The notes under the pieces are model-generated. The model saw only the letters and a program-made list of their open reading frames with translations. It did no database searches and was not told the origin of the DNA. Shown piece after piece: positions 1-5,785 of a DNA stretch of 7,497 nt. Where the stretch lies: positions 1 through 7,497 of the forward strand of contig SBFU01000483.1 of NCBI GenBank assembly GCA_006227785.1. Direction: 5' to 3'. Source of the DNA: Burkholderiales bacterium (GTDB lineage Bacteria; Pseudomonadota; Gammaproteobacteria; Burkholderiales; Burkholderiaceae_C). The position numbers were made by a program, and so were the translations under genes. How positions within the stretch are numbered: position 1 is the first letter of the stretch; every line of letters starts with the position of its first letter.

Positions 1-473
1 ATGCCCAGCAGCATCACCACCGGGATCAGGTAGACGAAGCTGGGCATGGTCTGCATCACGTCCAGCGTAGGGTTGACGATTCGCTGAAGGCGGTCGGAGC
101 GGCTCATGGCGATTCCGATGGGCAACCCCAGCACGAGAGCGACGACGGTACACACGAAGATCATCGAGATGGTCTTCATGGTGTCGTTCCACATGCCCAG
201 ATAGCCAATGAGCAGCAGGGACAGCACGGAGCCGACCACGATCTTCCAGTTGCGTGAGGCCAGCCAGGCGATCAGCGCAACAACACCGATGACCAGGGGC
301 CACGGCGACTGCGTGAGAAGACGCTCTGAGCCCAGGAGGAACTGGCGCAGAGGTTCGAACAACTGCTCCAGGACTTCGCCGTACTCGCGCGTGAAGGCGC
401 GAAACGATCCGTCGATGAAGCGGCGCAAGGCCGACAGCTGCTCCGAACCCAGCGCTGGAAATTCGTCAAACAT
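1..473 (-). CDS. proW: Glycine betaine/proline ABC transporter permease, ProW-like (N-terminal part, cut by left edge)
   Basis: Inner-membrane permease subunit of an osmoprotectant-type ABC importer that would pass substrate delivered by the neighbouring ProX. The first 157 codons are present. Translation from the ATG at 473 gives a soluble N-terminal stretch of about 60 residues (starting MFDEFPALG), then hydrophobic segments near residues 62-76, 80-92 and 102-117. The segment at about 140-157 contains TLDVMQTMPSFVYLIPVVML, the hallmark region of ProW/OpuAB permeases. GGAGG at 480-484 sits 6 bases before the ATG and fixes the start. The gene lies 57 bases downstream of proX on the same strand, so the two are probably co-transcribed. 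The C-terminal half, including the ATPase-coupling loop, lies outside the window. The family is clear; the exact substrate (glycine betaine, proline betaine, choline or similar) is inferred from the ProX neighbour. Confidence 0.92.
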   Translation of the reverse strand, partial: MFDEFPALGSEQLSALRRFIDGSFRAFTREYGEVLEQLFEPLRQFLLGSERLLTQSPWPLVIGVVALIAWLASRNWKIVVGSVLSLLLIGYLGMWNDTMKTISMIFVCTVVALVLGLPIGIAMSRSDRLQRIVNPTLDVMQTMPSFVYLIPVVMLLG

Positions 474-530
474 GCGATTCCTCCGGCAGGGAGCCGAATG
501 GAGATGGCCCCTGCAGCAGCGCGCCTGGCA

Positions 531-1583
531 TTACAGGGATGCCTTGACCTTCTCGGCCACCTCGGGGGTCACCCAGCCCGACCATACCTCCGGCTGCGTC
601 TTGAGGAAGTGGGCAGCACCATCAGCGCCCGTGGCCTGGTTGTCGCTCATCCAGGACAGGAGGGCGTTGACGGTGTCATTGCCCCAGGACCGCTTGTTCA
701 GGTATTCAATGGCCGGGCCGCCGGCTTTCTGGAAGCGGTCGGTGATGACGGTGTAGACCTCGGCGCGGGCCCAGTCGCTTTTGATCGGGTTGTCACACTC
801 GGCCTTGGAGTTGCAGTTCTCCCAGGCGTCCTTGTCGTGCGGCACACCGGCGTCGAGCTTGACCATGTCGTACTTGCCCAGGATGGACGTGGGCGCCCAG
901 TAGTAGCCCAGCCAGCCTTCCTTGCGTTCGTAGGCCTTGGCGATCGAGCCGTCCAGGCCGGCGGCCGAGCCGGTGTCCACCAGCAGGAAGCCCTTGTCGG
1001 CGGCACCCCAGGCCTTGAAGGCGTTGCCGGTGGTCAGCTGGCAGTTCCAGCCCGACGGGCAGTTGTGCAGGGCGCCCTTTTTCTTGTCTTCGGCGGACGG
1101 GAACAGGTCGGGGCGCTTGAGTGCATCCTCAATGGTCTTGATATCGGGATTGGCATCGGCCACGTACTTGGGAATCCACAGGCCCTCGACGCCACCGTCT
1201 TTCAGCGACTGGGCAGCATAGTGCAGCTTGCCTTCCTTCACGGCGGCATCCAGCGGCTGGCGAACAGCGTTGACCCAGGCTTCAGGCGCCACATCGGGCT
1301 GGCCCTTTTCCATCATGGCGGTCAGGGTCGGCATGGTGTCGCCCGGCACCAGTTCCACTTCGCAGCCGTAGCCGCGCGACAGGATGATGTTGTCGATATG
1401 GGCCAGCACTTCCGCCGACTGCCAGTTCATGTTGGCCACCGTGACCTTGCCACAGGCCTGGCTGGCCGCGTCGGCCGTCGTGGCCACGGGCGCAGCTGGC
1501 GCCGCCGTCTCTTGCTTGCCGCAGGCCGCCAACAGAACGGCGCAGGCCATGACGGTCAGGGTGGTCAAAGGGGTACGGGACAT
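531..1583 (-). CDS. proX: Glycine betaine ABC transporter substrate-binding protein, ProX-like lipoprotein
   Basis: Binding protein (350 aa, OpuAC/ProX family) that captures a quaternary-ammonium osmolyte and delivers it to ProW. Residues 5-20 are a hydrophobic export signal ending in a lipobox, LLAAC, with Cys21. An Ala/Pro/Thr-rich linker (22-42) precedes the domain. Residues 175-181 read CPSGWNC; E. coli ProX has a closely similar Cys-x5-Cys loop (CNPGWGC, from memory) holding one Trp of its betaine-binding aromatic box, so Trp179 is a likely ligand contact. Trp54 and Trp229 (in GYYWAP) are further candidates. The C-terminal part (NDTVNALLSWM and on) is typical of the family. The frame stays open 57 codons upstream, to an ATG at 1754, but the start at 1583 is preferred because GGAGG (1591-1595) lies 7 bases before it and the signal peptide begins there. 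Being first in the operon differs from the E. coli order proV-proW-proX. Confidence 0.93.
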   Translation of the reverse strand: MSRTPLTTLTVMACAVLLAACGKQETAAPAAPVATTADAASQACGKVTVANMNWQSAEVLAHIDNIILSRGYGCEVELVPGDTMPTLTAMMEKGQPDVAPEAWVNAVRQPLDAAVKEGKLHYAAQSLKDGGVEGLWIPKYVADANPDIKTIEDALKRPDLFPSAEDKKKGALHNCPSGWNCQLTTGNAFKAWGAADKGFLLVDTGSAAGLDGSIAKAYERKEGWLGYYWAPTSILGKYDMVKLDAGVPHDKDAWENCNSKAECDNPIKSDWARAEVYTVITDRFQKAGGPAIEYLNKRSWGNDTVNALLSWMSDNQATGADGAAHFLKTQPEVWSGWVTPEVAEKVKASL

Positions 1584-1590
1584 GGGATTT

Positions 1591-1595
1591 CCTCC
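1591..1595 (-). promoter_or_regulatory. Shine-Dalgarno site of proX
   Basis: GGAGG on the minus strand, 7 bases before the ATG at 1583. It decides between this start and the in-frame ATG at 1754, which would bury the signal peptide behind 57 unlikely residues. Confidence 0.85.
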
Positions 1596-1634
1596 GGATG
1601 GGCGGGTTGGTTCGGGCACAGCCGACCAGCGCGC

Positions 1635-1651
1635 GGTGTGAAGCACACACC
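1635..1651 (-). promoter_or_regulatory. Hairpin in the proX leader
   Basis: Perfect 6-bp inverted repeat with a 5-base loop: GGTGTG-TGCTT-CACACC read on the minus strand. It lies about 50 bases upstream of the proX start, inside the presumed untranslated leader. There is no T-run after it, so it is not an intrinsic terminator. It matches no riboswitch class that I recognise. Function unknown; it may be chance. Confidence 0.35.
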
Positions 1652-1746
1652 CCAAGGCCTGAAGGAAAACGAACGCTGCTGCAAGTTGGGATGTCGCCGC
1701 CCTTGCCGCACCAGAGACAAGGCCGATTCCCGGTAGGACCAGCCGC

Positions 1747-1769
1747 TCAACCAACAGACGTTGGGTTGA
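1747..1769. promoter_or_regulatory. Inverted repeat near the proX promoter (possible operator or 5' leader hairpin)
   Basis: TCAACC AAC - AGAC - GTT G GGTTGA: two arms of 9 paired bases around a 4-base centre, with one unpaired G in the right arm. Weaker symmetry extends outward (CTCA at 1746-1749, TGAG at 1771-1774 offset). It sits just downstream of the predicted -10 box (1782-1787), a common place for a repressor operator. Transcribed, it would form a hairpin at the very 5' end of the proX message. No regulator gene is in view. Confidence 0.4.
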
Positions 1770-1781
1770 ACTGAGCAGGCT

Positions 1782-1811
1782 AATATAGAACTTTATCTAA
1801 TTCGCACGCAA
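1782..1811 (-). promoter_or_regulatory. Candidate sigma-70 promoter for proX-proW
   Basis: On the minus strand a -10-like TATATT (1782-1787, 5 of 6 consensus) is preceded by an 18-base spacer and a weak -35-like TTGCGT (1806-1811, 3 of 6). The region around 1780-1840 is distinctly AT-rich for this window. It begins 14 bases after the HAD gene stop and would give a leader of roughly 190 bases before proX. Prediction only; the weak -35 would be compatible with an activator- or osmolarity-dependent promoter. Confidence 0.4.
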
Positions 1812-1824
1812 ATGCTGCGGCTTT

Positions 1825-2601
1825 TCATATAACAACATCCGGTCCGCTGCGATCAGCCTGGTCGAGCACGGACACCAGTTCACCCAGACCACGCAGGATC
1901 ACATGGGGGCGCGCCGGCCCAAAGGGCCATTCGCGAGCGTCCCGGTTGATCCAGGCCGCCTGCATGCCCGCTTCCAGCGCACCCCAGGCATCGAGCCGGG
2001 CGTCGTCACCGATGTGCAGCACCGCATGCGCCGGCACCCCGGCGGCGTTCGCCGCGGCGTGAAAAATGCGGGGATCCGGTTTGCCCACACCAAAATCACG
2101 GGCCGCGACGGCGGCATGAAAGTGCGCTGCAATGCCCACCCGCTGCAGGTCGGCATTGCCATTGGACAACGCCACCACCGGGTAACGCGCGCCGAGCCAG
2201 GCCAAGGCCGGCCGCGCGTCGTCAAAGAGCTCCACGCGTTGGCGCTCGGCAAAGAACACCTCGAAGGCAGGCTCGGCCAACACCGGATCATCACCGGCCT
2301 GCAGCAGCAGGCAGCGAATCGTTTCACGGCGCAGGGCGCTCAGGTCGTGGGCCAGATCGGGCCGCTCACTGGCCATGCGTTCCCGGGTGCCACGCAGCAC
2401 CCCGGGCTGCAGACAGAGCGCCGCCGTGGCAGGCGCGTGGTCGGCCAGCCAGGCCTGCATCACGGCTTCGGCACGCACAATGGTGGGCCATATCGGCCAC
2501 AGCGTGTCGTCCAGATCGAGCGTGATCGCCTTCACCCGGGACAGGTCCAGCGGGGGCGTCGGATGCGGCTCACCCGAGGCAACGTCAGATGGGGACTTCA
2601 T
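1825..2601 (-). CDS. HAD-superfamily hydrolase (YigB-like phosphatase)
   Basis: Haloacid-dehalogenase-fold hydrolase (258 aa), most likely a phosphatase on a small phosphorylated metabolite; the substrate cannot be read from the sequence. All four HAD motifs are present. Motif I is LDLDDTLW, with nucleophile Asp29 and acid/base Asp31. Motif II is ALSNGN with Ser146. Motif III is Lys174 in GVGKPDPRIF. Motif IV is HIGDDARLDAWGA with Asp199/Asp200, which would bind Mg2+. A helical cap lies between motifs I and II (C1-type arrangement, about residues 40-125). Two starts are possible: ATG at 2601 (used here) or in-frame ATG at 2622, seven codons longer and overlapping the hemH start codon. Neither has a good SD. 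I prefer 2601 because the longer version would cover the hemH SD. hemH is divergent. After the stop comes the proX promoter gap. Resemblance to YigB (reported FMN phosphatase) is only fold-level inference. Confidence 0.88.
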   Translation of the reverse strand: MKSPSDVASGEPHPTPPLDLSRVKAITLDLDDTLWPIWPTIVRAEAVMQAWLADHAPATAALCLQPGVLRGTRERMASERPDLAHDLSALRRETIRCLLLQAGDDPVLAEPAFEVFFAERQRVELFDDARPALAWLGARYPVVALSNGNADLQRVGIAAHFHAAVAARDFGVGKPDPRIFHAAANAAGVPAHAVLHIGDDARLDAWGALEAGMQAAWINRDAREWPFGPARPHVILRGLGELVSVLDQADRSGPDVVI

Positions 2602-2605
2602 GTGT

Positions 2606-2612
2606 GGGGGAG
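2606..2612 (+). promoter_or_regulatory. Shine-Dalgarno site of hemH
   Basis: GGGGGAG, 8 bases before the hemH ATG at 2621. It lies between the two candidate starts of the divergent HAD gene, which argues for the shorter HAD start. There is no room for a full promoter between the two genes, so the promoter of each must lie inside the coding start of the other. Confidence 0.7.
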
Positions 2613-2620
2613 AATAGCGC

Positions 2621-3712
2621 ATGCCCTTTCAACCCGAACCTCCTTTCTCGCATGGCCAGGCGCCACGTACGGCTGTTGTGCTGTGCAACCTGGGCACCCC
2701 CGATGAGGCCACGGCGCCGGCGCTGCGCCGCTACCTGGCCGAGTTCCTGGGCGACGGCCGCGTGGTCGAGATTCCCAAGGCCGTGTGGGCCCTGATCCTG
2801 CACGGCATCATCCTGCGCGTGCGGCCGGCCAAGTCGGCCGCGAAGTACGCCAGCATCTGGACCCCCGAGGGCTCGCCGCTGAAGGTCTGGACCGAGAAGC
2901 AGGCCACCCTGCTGCGCGGCTACCTGGGCGAACGCGGCCACCAGGTCACGGTGCGGTACGCCATGCGCTACGGCAACCCATCCATTGCGTCGGTGCTGGA
3001 CGAGCTCAGGGCGCAGGGCGTGACCCGCATCCTCATCCTGCCGGCCTACCCTCAGTACAGCGGTACCACCACGGCCAGCGTGTTCGACGCTGTGGCCATG
3101 TGGGGGCTGAAGGCACGCCACTTGCCGGAACTGCGATTCATCAACCGCTACCACGACGATCCAGGCTACATCGAAGCCCTGGCCAAGCGCATCCAGCACC
3201 ACTGGATGCACCATGGCCAGGGCGATCACCTGGTGATGAGCTTTCACGGCGTGCCCGAACGCACCTTGCTGCTGGGGGACCCGTACCACTGCGAATGCCA
3301 CAAGACCGCGCGCCTGGTGGCCGAGCGTCTGGGTCTGGCCAAGGACCGCTACACCGTGACCTTCCAGTCGCGCTTTGGCAAGGCGAAATGGCTGGAGCCC
3401 TACACCGAACCGACACTGGTGGCCAAGGCACAGGCCGGGCTGAGGAGCGTGGATGTGGTGTGTCCCGGCTTCACCAGCGATTGCCTGGAAACCCTGGAAG
3501 AGATCCGGATGGAGGCCCAGGAGGCGTTCCGGCATGCGGGGGGCGAGCAGTTCCAGTACATCGACTGCCTCAATGACAGCCCGGACTGGATCCGCGCCAT
3601 GGCCGACCTGGCCGAACGCCACCTGCAGGGCTGGCCCACCCGGCAGGCCGACAACCCCATGGAACTGCAGGATAGCCGCTCGCGCGCCCTGGCCATGGGC
3701 GCCAAGGACTGA
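2621..3712 (+). CDS. hemH: Ferrochelatase (protoheme ferro-lyase)
   Basis: Inserts Fe2+ into protoporphyrin IX, the last step of protoheme synthesis. Length 363 aa, normal for proteobacterial HemH. The N-terminal strand reads AVVLCNLGTPD (18-28), as in the family. The catalytic His209 lies in LVMSFHGVPERT (204-215), followed by LGDPYHCECHKTARLVAERLG. The second active-site signature, VVCPGFTSDCLETLEEI (279-295), carries Glu290, equivalent to the catalytic Glu of B. subtilis HemH (E264 in that protein, from memory). SRFGKAKWLEPYTEPTL (250-266) is also typical of proteobacterial enzymes. Cys22, 224, 226, 281, 288 and 316 are present, but I cannot show that they bind an iron-sulfur cluster. The start at 2621 has a fitting SD. 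The gene is divergent from the HAD gene and converges on the alpha/beta hydrolase gene, with 3 bases between stops. It is monocistronic here. Confidence 0.97.
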   Translation: MPFQPEPPFSHGQAPRTAVVLCNLGTPDEATAPALRRYLAEFLGDGRVVEIPKAVWALILHGIILRVRPAKSAAKYASIWTPEGSPLKVWTEKQATLLRGYLGERGHQVTVRYAMRYGNPSIASVLDELRAQGVTRILILPAYPQYSGTTTASVFDAVAMWGLKARHLPELRFINRYHDDPGYIEALAKRIQHHWMHHGQGDHLVMSFHGVPERTLLLGDPYHCECHKTARLVAERLGLAKDRYTVTFQSRFGKAKWLEPYTEPTLVAKAQAGLRSVDVVCPGFTSDCLETLEEIRMEAQEAFRHAGGEQFQYIDCLNDSPDWIRAMADLAERHLQGWPTRQADNPMELQDSRSRALAMGAKD

Positions 3713-3715
3713 GAC

Positions 3716-4573
3716 TCAGCCCGACAGGAAGCGCTCCACCAGCGCCAGCTGGTCGGGGACATTGAGAGCCGGTGCGTGACCGCAACCGTCAATGGTCACC
3801 AGCTGCGCCCGCGGTCCGCGGTGCCGCATGGCCTCGGCGGTGTCCGCCAGCAACAGGTCGGAGTCGGCACCGCGCAGGCACAGCACCGGGATGTCGATGC
3901 GGTCGTAAACGGCCCACAACTCGTAGTCGTCGGGGTGTGCTGAAAACTGCTGGACCATGGCCGGGTCGTAGTGTGGCGTCACGCGGCCATCGGGCAGTCG
4001 CCGCATCGAGCTTTCGGTGAGCTGCCGCCACTGCGCATCGGGCAGAAAACCATAGGGTTTGTAGACGGTGCGGAAATACTGCTCCAGTTCACCCAGGGTG
4101 GCAAAAGCGGCCGGGTTGCCCGCATAGCTGCGGATGCGCGCTACGGCGGCATCAGCCAGTTTCGGACCAATGTCGTTGAGCACCAGACGGTCGATGCGAC
4201 CGCGCAGCAGTCCGTCGGCGCACACCATGCCGATGGCGCCCCCCATCGACGTTCCCACCCAGTGCACACGCGCAAGGCCCAGCTGGTCAAGCAGCGCACG
4301 GGCCAGCCGGGCATAAAAGGCCAGGCAGTACTCCTCCTGCGGCAGCGGACTCCACTGAGACAGACCGCGACCCAGGGTGTCCGGACAGAGCACCCGCCAG
4401 CCCAGGGCCGACAGGTGCGCGGCCAGCGGGTCCATGTCCCTGCCGGTCCTGGCCAGGCCGTGCCAGGCGACCACCGTCCCCAGGCGGGGGGCACCGGCCA
4501 TCGGCAACCAGTCCATGAAATGGATTTCGCGGCCTTCGCAGACCAGGTAGCGCGACTCGGCAATGCGGCTCAT
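3716..4573 (-). CDS. Alpha/beta hydrolase, coupled to the liv operon
   Basis: Serine hydrolase (285 aa) of the alpha/beta fold; it probably cleaves an ester, lactone or amide, with substrate unknown. Seen in the sequence: an oxyanion-hole motif WHGL (37-40), the nucleophile elbow GTSMGG with Ser109 (107-112), the likely acid Asp239 in LRGADSDLL (233-241) and the base His266 in DGCGHAPAL (262-270). There is no signal peptide, so it is cytoplasmic. The ATG overlaps the livM stop as ATGA (4570-4573). An SD, AAGGAG at 4579-4584, sits inside the last livM codons, 5 bases before the start, so translation is very likely coupled to livM. This suggests, but does not prove, that the enzyme acts on something the transporter brings in. 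It ends 3 bases from the hemH stop with no terminator between. Alternative roles include an esterase or C-C hydrolase of aromatic catabolism. Confidence 0.9.
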   Translation of the reverse strand: MSRIAESRYLVCEGREIHFMDWLPMAGAPRLGTVVAWHGLARTGRDMDPLAAHLSALGWRVLCPDTLGRGLSQWSPLPQEEYCLAFYARLARALLDQLGLARVHWVGTSMGGAIGMVCADGLLRGRIDRLVLNDIGPKLADAAVARIRSYAGNPAAFATLGELEQYFRTVYKPYGFLPDAQWRQLTESSMRRLPDGRVTPHYDPAMVQQFSAHPDDYELWAVYDRIDIPVLCLRGADSDLLLADTAEAMRHRGPRAQLVTIDGCGHAPALNVPDQLALVERFLSG

Positions 4574-5670
4574 TGAAGCTCCTTCAAGCGGGCGAGAATG
4601 GCCCGCTCACGCAGGCGCCCCACGATGCCCGTGGGGAAGTGGTAGACCGAGAGCACGAACAGCAGCCCCAGCCAGAGCAGCCAGCGGTCCGGCGTGAAAA
4701 TGGCCGGCAGCAGCGGCAGACCTTCGGTCACCGATCCGAGCCAGCGCAACAGGTCCTGCAGGTAGCTCTGCGCCAGCACGAACAGCACACTGCCGATGAC
4801 CGCACCGTACAGGGTGCCCATGCCTCCGATCACCACGATGAGCAGGATGTCGAGCATGATCTCGAACGACAGGGATGTGTCCGGCCCGTTGTAGCGCAGC
4901 CAGAGCGCCAGCAGGCATCCGGCGAGGGTGGCGAAGGCCGCCGAGAGCACATTCGAGAGCGTGCGGTAGACCACGGTCCGGTAGCCCAGTGCCTCGGCAC
5001 GGAAGTCGTTTTCCCGAATCGCCTGCAGCACGCGGCCAAAGGGCGAGTTCACGATGCGCAGCAGCACCAGGAAGATGGCACAGACGACCGTGAACAGCAG
5101 GTAGTAGGTGATGAAGCGGCCATTGAGAACCACCTCGCCCAGCGGCGTCTGCAGCGGTTCTTCCTGCAGGCGAAAACCCGGCGAGAGCCATTCGGGCACA
5201 CGGAAGGTCAGTCCGTCCTCACCACCGGTGATGTCCGACAGCTGCGAAGCCAGTGTGAGAAAAGCGGTGGCCACCGCCAGCGTGATCATGGCAAAGAAAA
5301 TGGCCTTGACCCGCAGCGAAAACAGGCCGATCACCAGCGACAGCACCAGCGACACCAGCAGCGCCGCCAGCACACCGACCGCCAGCGAACCCCAATTCGG
5401 GGTCTCCGCCGCCCCCAGGGAGATCGCCACGCCATAGGCACCAATGCCGAAAAACATGGTGTGGGCAAAGCTGACAATGCCGGTGTAGCCCAGCAGCAGA
5501 TCAAAGCTGGCCACCAGCGCGATGAAGATCAGCACCTTGGCCGCCACGTTCAGGGCCTTGACGCCCGGAAACAGAAAGGGCGCGAAGGCCAGGCCGAGGA
5601 ACAGGATGACCAGCAGGCCTGCCAGCCAGGGGCTGCGCGGCAGGTCTTTGGAAAGGATTCGGTTCAACAT
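4570..5670 (-). CDS. livM: Branched-chain amino acid-type ABC transporter permease, LivM-like
   Basis: Second inner-membrane permease of a LIV/HAAT-type importer, pairing with the LivH-like protein encoded upstream. It has 366 aa with about eight to nine hydrophobic segments (for example 15-36, 42-60, 98-117, 122-140, 189-205, 239-257, 271-300, 330-342). Family hallmarks are GYTGIVSFAHTMFFGIGAYG (61-80), TGGEDGL (148-154), the ATPase-coupling segment AIRENDFRAEALGYR (217-231) and IGGMGTLYGAVIG (281-293). ATG at 5670 is preferred over an in-frame TTG two codons upstream because GAGG (5678-5681) lies 7 bases before it. The C-terminal codons contain the SD of the hydrolase gene. The family transports branched-chain amino acids, but close relatives carry other amino acids, amides, urea or aromatic acids, so the substrate is open. 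Confidence 0.94.
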   Translation of the reverse strand: MLNRILSKDLPRSPWLAGLLVILFLGLAFAPFLFPGVKALNVAAKVLIFIALVASFDLLLGYTGIVSFAHTMFFGIGAYGVAISLGAAETPNWGSLAVGVLAALLVSLVLSLVIGLFSLRVKAIFFAMITLAVATAFLTLASQLSDITGGEDGLTFRVPEWLSPGFRLQEEPLQTPLGEVVLNGRFITYYLLFTVVCAIFLVLLRIVNSPFGRVLQAIRENDFRAEALGYRTVVYRTLSNVLSAAFATLAGCLLALWLRYNGPDTSLSFEIMLDILLIVVIGGMGTLYGAVIGSVLFVLAQSYLQDLLRWLGSVTEGLPLLPAIFTPDRWLLWLGLLFVLSVYHFPTGIVGRLRERAILARLKELQ

Positions 5671-5785
5671 GGGCAAACCTCGGAGATTTGGGGAGCTATC
5701 AAGCTGCAGCCGTGAAACCGGCTTTGCTGGGCCACAGGCTGCGCCCCCTGGGGGGTGACGCTGAAGGCGGCGCGGGGGGTGCTGG
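5671..5785 (-). repeat. livH-livM linker, GC-rich hairpin-forming, probable Comamonadaceae dispersed intergenic repeat
   Basis: A 115-base spacer in an otherwise tightly packed operon. It contains CCCCC-T-GGGGGG (5744-5755), a 5-bp stem with 6-base loop AGCCG/CGGCT (5708-5723), and an outer 6-base pair of arms GCAGCC/GGCTGC (5706-5711, 5737-5742). On the minus strand it is open from the ATG at 5789, in the ATGA overlap with the livH stop, to a TGA at 5664-5666, giving a 41-codon frame that runs 7 bases into livM. The phrase GCTTTGCTGGGCCACAGG and the following C-run/G-run strike me as a dispersed intergenic element of Comamonadaceae; this is memory, not a search. The livM SD lies at its downstream end. 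Confidence 0.5.

Noticed and set aside
486..514. Possible hairpin GCAGGG/CCCTGC between proX and proW
   Set aside because: Six-base arms with a 17-base loop and no T-run; not convincing as a terminator or attenuator in G+C-rich DNA.
498..1736. 412-codon open frame on the plus strand opposite proX
   Set aside because: Shadow of proX in G+C-rich sequence; low-complexity Gly/Val/Arg/His-rich translation with no recognisable domain, and proX is well supported on the other strand.
1584..1754. 57-codon upstream extension of proX
   Set aside because: It would place the signal peptide internally. The SD at 1591-1595 and the export signal fix the start at 1583; the region is better read as a leader.
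1806..1840. Terminator after the HAD gene
   Set aside because: Only a weak 4-bp stem (CGCA/TGCG) without a following T-run on the transcribed strand; it does not support an intrinsic terminator.
3284..3302. Iron-sulfur cluster in ferrochelatase based on Cys224/Cys226
   Set aside because: Some bacterial ferrochelatases have [2Fe-2S] clusters, but the Cys spacing here does not let me assign four ligands.
2585..3622. 345-codon minus-strand frame opposite hemH
   Set aside because: hemH carries intact catalytic motifs on the plus strand; the antisense product has no recognisable motif.
4573..5715. 380-codon plus-strand frame covering the whole of livM
   Set aside because: Antisense shadow: the translation is dominated by Gln, Arg and His, as expected from the complement of hydrophobic permease codons. 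No SD and no family resemblance.
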